A stretch of DNA of 41,318 nucleotides, taken from Planctomycetota bacterium. GTDB taxonomy: Bacteria > Planctomycetota > Planctomycetia > Pirellulales > Lacipirellulaceae. The translations under genes were made by a program, and so were the position numbers. The notes under the pieces are model-generated. The model had not been told where the DNA came from. It ran no database searches and saw only the letters and a program-made list of their open reading frames with translations. Of this stretch, positions 33,925 through 41,318 are shown one piece after another (within the stretch, counting starts at the first letter, position 1; every line of letters starts with the position of its first letter). The stretch covers positions 1 to 41,318 of the forward strand of contig JAADGV010000105.1 of the NCBI GenBank assembly GCA_013152205.1, written 5' to 3'.

Positions 33925-35373
33925 CTAAGGCTGCCCTGTAGCGACTTGTTTAAGCAACTCTAAGGCGGCGTCGCGAATCTTGGGCTCGGCACCGGTTTCC
34001 AGGCAACTTGATCGGGCGCGCCAGGTTGTGTACCCCCCTAGTTTGTGTTGCTCGGGAGGGGGGATGTACCCTTCGCCGCCGTTGGCTAGGCTGATATTCA
34101 TCGTGGGCTGTAGCGGCGACTCCGATTTGATCGTCAGGCCCGTGCTTGCGTACACCTCGTTCGGGATGCCAACAATCCCCATTTCTCCTAGGCGGATGGC
34201 CTGGATTTTCAACTCGCGTGTGGGGGGCATCTCGTTGAGAATTATGGTTTCGCGGGCATAAACCTCGTGGGTGGTGCTTGGCTTTTTTCCATCAAGTGGA
34301 GCAAGGAACTCTTTCGCCCTTGCCACTTCTTCGCCGCTTGGCATCCGCACGTCAATCCGTAGCAGCTTTTCTTCCATCACTATGGGTATCCACTCGCGGT
34401 ATTCGATCTGCTGGTACGCTTCGTACGCCGCTTGCGCCACGTCGGTTGCTACGCTGTTGATGTCAAACTTGCGACTGGCACTTTTACCGTTTGTATAATC
34501 CCTCAGCCAGGTATCGCCGCTAGTGCCGTTAGAAAGGGCAGCCATGAACGGCGGGTCGGCAGACTCGCCGCCGACGAGCTTTGTCATCTTCTCACAAAAA
34601 GCGCCAAAATAGTCTGCCGAGACGGCTGGACCGCCGACGTAGTGCATCGAATAGTTTGCCAGTACCGCTAGCGGGCGATTGTCGATTGTTTGCAGCGAAA
34701 GTATCGTTACCAACGGATCGACAGGCCCGGTTGCTTCGATTGCATTTTCATTTCCGTAGCCGGGGTGCATGGTTGCCCGATCGTTGGTCGTGCCGCCGAA
34801 AGGATTGGTCGACGCTTTGCCTGGCTTCATCAACCAACGTCGACAGCCAACATTTTTTTCATCACGTCCCACCGCCCAGCCAATCTTGGCCGGCGTCAAG
34901 TTGCGCTGCGCCCGTTCGATCCCCTGCGCAATTCTTGGCACCAAGAAATGGCAATAGCGATCGTCTCGCTCTGTACCCAAACAACTCAATGCGGAGGGTG
35001 CTGAGTGTGTGTGCGTAGCAGAAATCAAAATACGATTCGTCGGAATGCCGGTTGCTTTTTCCGCCATATCTTTCGCTTCGTCAAGCAGCTCGCGCGGCAA
35101 CATGCAACTGTCAACTACCACAATCGCAATTTGGCTAGCACCATCGTCGAGTACCAGGCAGCGAGCATGAAGCCGGTCGACGACCTTTGTCCCGATGCGT
35201 TCTAACATCCCCCCATTGATAAGCACTGGAAACTCAACCGGAGTGATGTCCATTGCAAACGCGCCGGCTCGAAACGTCTTGGCCTTCTCTGCACTAGATG
35301 CGGTGCTGATTGGCAAGAGACCGATCATCACAACCAAGATCGCTACACAGTGCTTCCAAGTGTGAATTATCAT
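33925..35373 (-). CDS. Secreted neutral/alkaline ceramidase-like hydrolase
   Basis: 482 residues with a signal peptide (about 1-28). The domain has the beginnings of neutral ceramidase-type proteins: FAMDITPVEFPVLINGG near the N-terminus, then RCLVLDDGASQIAIVVVDSC, and the metal-binding histidine pair in ISATHTHSAPSAL (about 115-127). Later GYIPPPEQHKLGGY and a C-terminal segment fit planctomycete members, which lack the full C-terminal domain of true ceramidases. The activity is probably a zinc-dependent amide or ester hydrolysis, and the substrate is unknown. Its ATG overlaps the stop of the upstream PVC cytochrome gene (ATGA), so translation is coupled. It is separated from the next gene by the element at 33551-33897. 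Confidence 0.87.
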   Translation of the reverse strand: MIIHTWKHCVAILVVMIGLLPISTASSAEKAKTFRAGAFAMDITPVEFPVLINGGMLERIGTKVVDRLHARCLVLDDGASQIAIVVVDSCMLPRELLDEAKDMAEKATGIPTNRILISATHTHSAPSALSCLGTERDDRYCHFLVPRIAQGIERAQRNLTPAKIGWAVGRDEKNVGCRRWLMKPGKASTNPFGGTTNDRATMHPGYGNENAIEATGPVDPLVTILSLQTIDNRPLAVLANYSMHYVGGPAVSADYFGAFCEKMTKLVGGESADPPFMAALSNGTSGDTWLRDYTNGKSASRKFDINSVATDVAQAAYEAYQQIEYREWIPIVMEEKLLRIDVRMPSGEEVARAKEFLAPLDGKKPSTTHEVYARETIILNEMPPTRELKIQAIRLGEMGIVGIPNEVYASTGLTIKSESPLQPTMNISLANGGEGYIPPPEQHKLGGYTTWRARSSCLETGAEPKIRDAALELLKQVATGQP

Positions 35374-38300
35374 TTCTTTTCTTTCGTACTATCTGAGTAA
35401 GGTGTAAGCCCGTCGAGATATCGCCAATTTTTGAGAAACGAGAGCAAGTCGGCCATGTCCTGATGCGGAATGTTTTTTTCTAGCCCATCGGGCATCAGCG
35501 AAATTCCAGTGGAGCGAATCTCCTCGATATCCGACTTCGCGAGTGTAATTTTCTTGTCTTGTTCCTGCTGCAAGGTTATCGAAGAGACGGTCTCTGCGAG
35601 CAGTAACCCGCTGAGGGTGCGTCCGTCGTCGGTCTGAACCAAATAACCCATATAGTTGCTGTCGATCGCCCGATTGGGCTGCAAAATATCGGTCAGAATT
35701 TGCTCACGTTTTTTTGCATAGTTGTCACCAATATCGGGCCCGACGCGAACCCCGACCTCTGCTACTAGGTGGCAAGTGGAACACTGTTTACGAAACACTT
35801 CTCGTCCACGTGCAGGGTCAGAGTCGAGATGTAGTGCTGTCTTATAGTCTGCCAAGACCTTGGCGCGATCTTCTGGAACCGCGGTTTCTAAAATCTTCTT
35901 GGCCCGCTCTCGAAGCGTCTGATCACGGTAACGAAGCAATTGCCCTGCTGTGAGGCGGTCGATTTCATGAACGCGGATGGTTTCATTTTCAATCGCAGCT
36001 AACAACAGTTCAACTCGCTTTGGTCTGGCAAGAACTGCGGCTAAAACTTTACTACGAACCGTTGGTCTCAAGCTCGGAAATTCAGCTAACAGAGCTTGCC
36101 ACGGTTCCAACGAGTTTTGAACCGCCAGGGCTTCGATGGCGGTGAGGCGTATTTCCTCTGCCGACTCCTCCAGCGATAAACGGGCAAGCAAATCGAGGCT
36201 TTCTGGATCGTACCCTAACAACGAAATTGCTTCGAGTCGCGAGACTAATTTCGCATCCGGCTGCGCAACCATCTTGCGGGCCGAATTGAAAATCGCTTGA
36301 ACCCCCGAGCGTAGCGCTTCGTGCTCGGCCTTCTCTAGCAATGCCGCTAAAGGCTTTCCTCGCCGCACGTGAGATTGAAACAAAGCACGCATAGCAATTC
36401 GCTGGAGACGGGCAGCGTTTTCGCCCGTTGGCAAAGCAACCACCTGCTGAACCGCGTCGAGGAGAGGCACCTTGCCAGAAGATTTCGTCGCTAAATCAAT
36501 CAGTTCGACCAGCAGCGATCGCTCTCCCTCCGACAGGCCATCGCCCTGCCACCCATGGTTGCCAAGAATTGCCAGCAGCAATTTACCAACTACCTCAGTT
36601 GATGAGATAGCTACCGCGCGGCGAGTCCACGGGTCGTCAGCCCCCACGAGGGCGATATGCCGAAGGGCCTCGACCTCAGCAGCACCCTTCATTGGGGCAA
36701 GGCTCAGTGCAACTTGAAAACGAACTTTCGGGTCGGCATCATGTGCCAACGCTAATATCTCGCTTCGCAACGAATCGGCTTCGTCGAGCCACTTTTCTGC
36801 AAAAACAATCGCCTGCTGTCGAACCCCTGCATCCGAATCGTTGAGTGCTTTGACAACATCCTCTTGGCTCAACGATTTTAGCCCTAACAACGTATAGAGG
36901 GCTGCCATTCGTGTTGCGGGCTGTTTTGCCGTTGTGGCGGTAGCTCGTAGCGAATCGGCTACGGCGTTGTCTTCGCGTTCCAATAGCAGACGCACGGCCG
37001 TTTCTCGCCACCATGCGTTCGGATGCTTTAGAGCTTCGACCAACTGCAAGCTCGTGGCAGTCGACAATTGAGGGCGGGCATTTTCACTTGTGGCACCCTC
37101 GGCAACAATTCGATAGATACGGCCACGATTGTCGCCATCCCGCAAATCGGGCCGCTTGCGAAGTTCCTCAGGCATGAATTGAGGATGTTCGATGACAGCC
37201 CGATACATGTCGACCATGTAAAGGGCCCCATCCGGACCGTGCTTCAGATCGATGGGGCGAAACCATTCGTCCCGCGATGCCAAAAACTCTACGCCGTCGC
37301 GCCCTGGTCGAGAACGAAACGTAGCGCCAGCCGGCCCAATCACTTCACGATGCACAAGGTTGGCGGTTGGCTCACACGTGAAAGCGTTGCCAACCATCTC
37401 GCTCGGCAAGCCAGTGCCACGGTAAATAGTCGTCCCACAGGCAGCCGTAAACTGGCCTGCATGTTGCAACGAGGTTGTCCAACTCCGCCCAATGGCGTAA
37501 ACCCGCGACGCCTCGCCGGCGCGAGCCACGTCGTCAATCACCGCCGGCAAAGCGTAGTTTGGATTTCGGCCCGCATAACGATTCTCGATCACCACATGCA
37601 TCAACGGATTTCGGTTACTGCAAAGAAACCGATTGCCAAAATCGTCGAATGTCATACCGTGCTGCGAGTTGCCAGCCACTTTTACAAAATTGCGAGTGAC
37701 GGGATCGAAGCGAAAATCATGACTACGAATATCAAGCGGCTCTTGGTCGGGCTTATCAGCTGGCACCACACTCCCACCGCGCAAGCCGTTGGCTACATAC
37801 ACATAGCCATCCAGCCCCAGGGTCGGATGGTTTGCGCGTAGCTGAGTGTTTTTCTCGGCAAAGCCCGTAAACCAAGTCTCTTGAACATCCGCCCGCCCAT
37901 CGCCATCGGTATCCTTCAAGTAGGCAACTCGACCAGCGAGGGTCACAAACACGCCGCCACGCCAGGGCTGAAGTCCGGTGGGAAACAACAACTTGTCGGC
38001 AAATACCTGCGATGTTTCGAATCGTCCATCGCCGTCGCGATCTTCTAAAACACGAATTTTCGAAAAAGCCTGTTCGCCATTCGGTGGCCCCAAGGGGTAA
38101 TCCCGCATCTCGACAACCCACAGCCGCCCATCTTCGTCGAACCGAATCGAAACCGGATCGACCACTTCAGGCTCGCAAGCGACAAGCTCAATTCTTAGCC
38201 CCGGGGCAAGCACAAACGACTTGAGGGCCTCGACCGGCTCTAGAGGCTTCGCTCGCTCAATCGTCTCCTCAGCAGCAGTCGCAATTGCCGGATACGCAGC

Positions 38301-38384
38301 TAACAAACCGGACAACAACAGTGGCAAAACACCGCAAAGTTTCGCGGCAATGCTTACGGTGGGTTTATCTTTAATTCTATTCAT
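35370..38384 (-). CDS. PVC-type haem-binding CxxCH protein (membrane-bound dehydrogenase domain, HEAT repeats)
   Basis: About 1004 residues from ATG 38384 (the frame continues upstream to 38483 without a leader; ATG 38384 begins a good signal peptide, MNRIKDKPTVSIAAKLCGVL). The N-terminal part (about 50-420) is a beta-propeller-like dehydrogenase domain with Ca-site motifs DRDGDGRFE and DTDGDGRADVQE and family segments PTGLQPWRGGVFV and RNPLMHVVIENRY. The middle (about 430-840) consists of HEAT-like repeats. The C-terminal cytochrome domain has CSTCH (about 862-866) with VGVRVGPDIG, and the family ending HQDMADLLSFLKNW. It is an exported haem protein, typical of planctomycete and verrucomicrobial carbohydrate-degradation clusters. 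Its natural substrate is unknown. It is the first gene of the cluster. Confidence 0.93.
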   Translation of the reverse strand: MNRIKDKPTVSIAAKLCGVLPLLLSGLLAAYPAIATAAEETIERAKPLEPVEALKSFVLAPGLRIELVACEPEVVDPVSIRFDEDGRLWVVEMRDYPLGPPNGEQAFSKIRVLEDRDGDGRFETSQVFADKLLFPTGLQPWRGGVFVTLAGRVAYLKDTDGDGRADVQETWFTGFAEKNTQLRANHPTLGLDGYVYVANGLRGGSVVPADKPDQEPLDIRSHDFRFDPVTRNFVKVAGNSQHGMTFDDFGNRFLCSNRNPLMHVVIENRYAGRNPNYALPAVIDDVARAGEASRVYAIGRSWTTSLQHAGQFTAACGTTIYRGTGLPSEMVGNAFTCEPTANLVHREVIGPAGATFRSRPGRDGVEFLASRDEWFRPIDLKHGPDGALYMVDMYRAVIEHPQFMPEELRKRPDLRDGDNRGRIYRIVAEGATSENARPQLSTATSLQLVEALKHPNAWWRETAVRLLLEREDNAVADSLRATATTAKQPATRMAALYTLLGLKSLSQEDVVKALNDSDAGVRQQAIVFAEKWLDEADSLRSEILALAHDADPKVRFQVALSLAPMKGAAEVEALRHIALVGADDPWTRRAVAISSTEVVGKLLLAILGNHGWQGDGLSEGERSLLVELIDLATKSSGKVPLLDAVQQVVALPTGENAARLQRIAMRALFQSHVRRGKPLAALLEKAEHEALRSGVQAIFNSARKMVAQPDAKLVSRLEAISLLGYDPESLDLLARLSLEESAEEIRLTAIEALAVQNSLEPWQALLAEFPSLRPTVRSKVLAAVLARPKRVELLLAAIENETIRVHEIDRLTAGQLLRYRDQTLRERAKKILETAVPEDRAKVLADYKTALHLDSDPARGREVFRKQCSTCHLVAEVGVRVGPDIGDNYAKKREQILTDILQPNRAIDSNYMGYLVQTDDGRTLSGLLLAETVSSITLQQEQDKKITLAKSDIEEIRSTGISLMPDGLEKNIPHQDMADLLSFLKNWRYLDGLTPYSDSTKEKK

Positions 38385-38815
38385 GCAAAGCAGTATAACA
38401 GGTCTTGCATGGTCAAGCACCTTGCCGGCATCGCCCAGGACGATAGTAAAGTCAAAAAAACGGGCCGCTACGGATCTAGCCACAAGGACACGGAGGACAC
38501 AGCGCGGCCTTTGGCCGCAATCAAAAAAAGAAAACCGCTAATCAGCGCTAATAATATGTGAAAACAGGCATGAGATTAACGGTTTTTCTTCTTCCGAAAA
38601 AGTGCGGCAAGAAAACAAGCTTCTGTGGGTTTTGATTGCCAAGAAAAACTATTTTTTGCAGGCGCTCTGTACTGCTAACGGTAAATTGTAGCGGTTTTTT
38701 TTAGCACTTGCGACTTTGCCGATCTTCGGGGGCTACTTGCGGCTATCTGGGGTCTTGCTGTAGCTTGGGGTGCTACAAGGCAGCCCATCGGTATCCCCTT
38801 GGTTGTTAGCATCCT
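38385..38815. other. Divergent intergenic region, no gene
   Basis: This gap separates the minus-strand PVC cluster and the plus-strand nuclease gene and must hold both promoters, though none is convincing. It contains the phrase ggacacggaggacaca (about 38486), a hairpin gcggcc-ttt-ggccgc (38504-38518), and a T-rich run near 38695. Confidence 0.45.
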
Positions 38816-39541
38816 ATGCGTTTTCGACTGGTTACCTACAATATCCACAAAGGGATTGGCGGCACGGATCGTCGCTACCGGCTGGAGCGGATTGTCGAAA
38901 CGCTGAGGCATTGCGAACCGGACTTTGTGCTATTACAAGAAGTGGACGATGGGGTACCTCGTTCGAACCATCACCGACAAGTGAAAATGCTGGCGGAGGC
39001 GGTGGGGTTGCAGCACTATGCTTATCAGAGAAATGTACGGCTCAAGCAAGGCCACTATGGAAACGCGATACTAAGTCGATTTTCGCTCAGCAATATTTGC
39101 GATATCGATTTAACTTTGCGTTTTAAGAAACGTCGGCGTGCTTTGCTCGCGCAATGTCGTGTAAGTTCAGGGCGCCACCGACGTACGTTGTCGATTGTCA
39201 ATGTCCACCTAGGGCTTGCTGGTTTAGAACGACAGATTCAACTCCGAAAATTACTTGCACACCGATCTTTTGTCGAAGCGGCAGGGCGCTCGCCGACAGT
39301 GATTGGCGGCGACTACAATGACGTCTGGGGAACTTTGGGCAAACGTATTTTAGGGTCGAAGGGTTTTAATTCGGTGGGGAAGAAGATTCTCACCTTTCCT
39401 GCGATTCTTCCTATGCGTCCCTTGGATCGGATTTTTTATCGAGACCTTACGCTAGTGCATCATGCGTTTGCCAGTCGAACACAGATTGCACGTCAGGCTT
39501 CCGATCATTTGCCCTTGGTAGCAGATTTAGAATTTGAGTAA
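38816..39541 (+). CDS. Endonuclease/exonuclease/phosphatase-fold protein
   Basis: A 241-residue cytoplasmic protein of the EEP superfamily, metal-dependent phosphodiesterases that act on nucleic acids, phosphoinositides or phospholipids. Motifs: TYNIHKGIGG (Asn9, about His11), VLLQEVDDG (catalytic Glu42), INVHLGLAG-like VNVHLGLAG, GGDYNDVWG (Asp-x-Asn), and the C-terminal SDHLPLVADLEFE (catalytic Asp-His). The 'NIHKGIGG' subgroup often lies beside cardiolipin synthase, as here. The stop codon TAA (39539-39541) is not native: it is supplied by the mobile element starting at 39538. Without the element the protein would end one residue later (...LEFET, TAG). The function is therefore probably intact. 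Confidence 0.9.
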   Translation: MRFRLVTYNIHKGIGGTDRRYRLERIVETLRHCEPDFVLLQEVDDGVPRSNHHRQVKMLAEAVGLQHYAYQRNVRLKQGHYGNAILSRFSLSNICDIDLTLRFKKRRRALLAQCRVSSGRHRRTLSIVNVHLGLAGLERQIQLRKLLAHRSFVEAAGRSPTVIGGDYNDVWGTLGKRILGSKGFNSVGKKILTFPAILPMRPLDRIFYRDLTLVHHAFASRTQIARQASDHLPLVADLEFE

Positions 39542-39739
39542 CACTTCAGCCGAGTGAAGCAGAATAGAACACAGATGAACACTGATTTAGCAGATAGTCG
39601 CAGATGACAAGACGATTCTGGTCAACCGTCTGTTTCGATCTTTAGCCCTATGACTTCAACAATCTTTTTTTGTATCCGTGAAAATCCGTCTGATCTGCGT
39701 TCATCCGCGTTCCATTACTTCAGATGGCTGAAGTGTTAC
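39538..39739 (-). mobile_element. MITE copy 2 (202 bp), inverted, 14-bp TIR and perfect 8-bp target duplication
   Basis: The ends are gtaacacttcagcc and ggctgaagtgttac, a perfect inverted pair. The octamer gaatttga occurs at both sides (39530-39537 and 39740-39747), an exact target-site duplication. Subterminal hairpins are present as in copy 1 (20095-20299), to which it is inverted and roughly 90% identical, with a small indel near the middle. It inserted across the last codons of the nuclease gene. Confidence 0.88.
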
Positions 39740-39781
39740 GAATTTGAGACTTAGAACCGATAAGAATTGATAGGTCGTGCG

Positions 39782-41266
39782 ATGCTTTTCGCTGCATTAT
39801 CGAATTGGACCTCGGGTTTACACTGGTCGGCGTACCTTTTCATTCTGCTGCATTTGGCCATTCAGGTCAGCCTTTGCCTGAGAGTGATCATGCGGCGGCT
39901 GAGTGTTGGTGAATCGCTGGCATGGATTCTGGTCGTGTTTATGTTTCCCGTGGTGGGGCCTCTTGTCTATTTGCTACTGGGGGAATTGCGTTTAGGGCAT
40001 CGTCGGGCACGACGCTTTGTCGAGCTATTCCCCCCAATTCGCGATTGGCTAGATGAATTGCCAGAGAGACATAAGGTGAATTGGGCGCCGATGGGGGGCG
40101 AGTGTGAGGCACTTTCTCTTTTGGCTCAGCGTTCGTTGGGCTTGCCGACATTGCCAGGCAACCGGCTCGAACTAATCGATCAATGGGAAGAAGTTTTCCG
40201 ACGATTGATCACCGATATTGATAATGCTCAGAGCACCTGTCATTTGGAGTTCTACATTTGGCATGTGGGAGGCGTCGTTGCAGACGTCTCGGCTGCGTTA
40301 ATACACGCAGCGGAACGTGGCGTGACGTGCCGTGTGTTGGTCGACGCAATGGGTAGCCGTAGTTTTTTGGCAAGCGACGAAGCCGAGGCAATGCTTGAAG
40401 CAGGGGTTCAGGTAGAATCGGCGATGTCAGGAGGGCTATTGCGAATGCCATTCGTGCGGTTTGATCTCCGCATGCACCGAAAGATCGTTGTCATTGATGG
40501 TAAGATCGCCTACACAGGGAGCCTCAACCTAGTTGATCCGCGATACTTCAAGCGTGATGCAGGGGTCGGCCAATGGGTAGACGCCATGGCTCGGATGGAA
40601 GGTCCGGCTGTCGAGGCGCTGGCGATCACTTTTTTGGCCGATTGGTTTGTGGAGTCGGACGCCAGCCTGGAGGATCTTCGCGAAACGGGTGGAGCCAGCG
40701 CGCAGCCGAAATATGGCGAGGCGGCGGTGCAAGTGCTGCCCTCGGGCCCTGCTTTTCCTACGGAGTCGATGGAGCAAGTGCTAATCATGGCCGTCTACGC
40801 TGCTCGCCGAGAGCTGGTGCTGACAACGCCATATTTTGTGCCGAGTGAATCTTTGCGTATGGCGTTGGAGTCGGCTGCCCGACGAGGGGTGAAGGTCTTG
40901 CTGATTTTGCCTGCAAAAGTCGATTCGTTGCTTGTTCGCTACGCCAGCCAGGCATTCAAAGGAGATTTACTGAGAGCCGGCGTACGAGTTGCAAACTTTG
41001 ACGGTGGCCTGCTGCATACGAAGAGTGTGACCGTGGATGGCAAAATGAGCTTGTTTGGTTCATTGAATCTCGACCCTCGTAGTTTTCGTTTGAACTTTGA
41101 AATATCGTTGGCCATCTACGACGCCGATTTCACCCAACGGTTGCGAGCGTTGCAACAAAAGTATATTGATCAGTCAGAGTTGATGGACCTAGCTGCGTGG
41201 ACGGCACGGCCCATGCGTCAGAGATTTGCAGAAAACTGTACGCGGCTACTGGGGCCGTTGTTGTGA
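39782..41266 (+). CDS. cls: Cardiolipin synthase (phospholipase D family)
   Basis: About 494 residues from ATG 39782 (the frame opens at TTG 39767). Two N-terminal membrane helices (LFILLHLAIQVSLCL and WILVVFMFPVVGPLVYLLLG) are followed by two PLD HKD motifs: HRKIVVID (about residue 232, with GSLNLVDPRY) and HTKSVTVD (about residue 411, with GSLNLDPRSFRLNFE). The enzyme joins two phosphatidylglycerols, or PG with another phospholipid, to form cardiolipin in the inner membrane. Length and layout are those of the ClsA type. It was probably cotranscribed with the EEP-fold gene: without the mobile element the native stop and this start are 27 bp apart. Now the element separates them by about 240 bp. 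Confidence 0.93.
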   Translation: MLFAALSNWTSGLHWSAYLFILLHLAIQVSLCLRVIMRRLSVGESLAWILVVFMFPVVGPLVYLLLGELRLGHRRARRFVELFPPIRDWLDELPERHKVNWAPMGGECEALSLLAQRSLGLPTLPGNRLELIDQWEEVFRRLITDIDNAQSTCHLEFYIWHVGGVVADVSAALIHAAERGVTCRVLVDAMGSRSFLASDEAEAMLEAGVQVESAMSGGLLRMPFVRFDLRMHRKIVVIDGKIAYTGSLNLVDPRYFKRDAGVGQWVDAMARMEGPAVEALAITFLADWFVESDASLEDLRETGGASAQPKYGEAAVQVLPSGPAFPTESMEQVLIMAVYAARRELVLTTPYFVPSESLRMALESAARRGVKVLLILPAKVDSLLVRYASQAFKGDLLRAGVRVANFDGGLLHTKSVTVDGKMSLFGSLNLDPRSFRLNFEISLAIYDADFTQRLRALQQKYIDQSELMDLAAWTARPMRQRFAENCTRLLGPLL

Positions 41267-41318
41267 GCATCATCAGACTCACGGTAAATGCAGCCGCCCC
41301 CTAGGGTATCAGCACTTC

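Overview
The window looks like a chromosomal segment of a planctomycete, most likely of the Pirellulales kind. The evidence is the gene set: a DUF1501 protein with a Tat leader, a DUF1549/DUF1553 (PSD1) cytochrome, a very large PVC-type CxxCH protein, a ceramidase-like secreted hydrolase, a PEP-CTERM protein with dockerin-like repeats, and many large secreted proteins of unknown function. A kdsA gene, a Wza-type exporter and a lipobox protein fit a Gram-negative envelope. No rRNA, tRNA, CRISPR array, prophage or transposase gene was seen.

Layout. Positions 1-1480 are accessory: a cut-off dispersed repeat, a solitary gene with a HEPN-like R-x4-H motif and integron-like flanks, and a three-hairpin repeat element. 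Positions 1480-3862 (minus) hold a sodium:solute symporter with its small membrane partner. Positions 4446-12889 (plus) are an exopolysaccharide core operon: Wza-type export lipoprotein, Wzc-type tyrosine autokinase with a Gly-Tyr tail, Wzy/ligase-type membrane protein with a TPR tail, and a WbpM/CapD-type sugar-nucleotide dehydratase. There are no glycosyltransferases in it. After a repeat-rich gap come a PEP-CTERM protein (plus) and, convergent to it, a nucleoside hydrolase and a redoxin/cytochrome/copper-monooxygenase-like fusion (minus). A large secreted protein of unknown function (plus) diverges from the fusion. Next is a minus-strand group of kdsA, a transglutaminase-like/TPR protein and a small membrane protein. 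A gap of about 1 kb holds a candidate structured RNA, followed by a DUF3352-like secreted protein (plus), a plsC acyltransferase (minus) and an Ala/Lys/Glu-rich lipoprotein (plus). Positions 28876-38384 (minus) form a planctomycete catabolic cluster: PVC cytochrome, ceramidase-like hydrolase, PSD1 cytochrome, DUF1501 protein. The window closes with an endonuclease/exonuclease/phosphatase-fold protein and a cardiolipin synthase (plus).

The most striking signal is in the gaps. At least four families of short non-autonomous palindromic elements are present. One family of about 203 bp has two copies in inverted orientation, 20095-20299 and 39538-39739. Each copy has 14-bp terminal inverted repeats and 8-bp target-site duplications, and both landed on stop codons. 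One copy now supplies the stop codon of the nuclease gene and separates it from the cardiolipin synthase gene. Another element, 33551-33897, sits between two genes of the catabolic cluster and carries a terminator-like hairpin facing the direction of transcription. A 98-nt multi-branched fold with a 15-bp closing stem and a T7 tail (24585-24682) is a candidate new small RNA or attenuator.

All product names come from reading motifs by eye. No database search was run.
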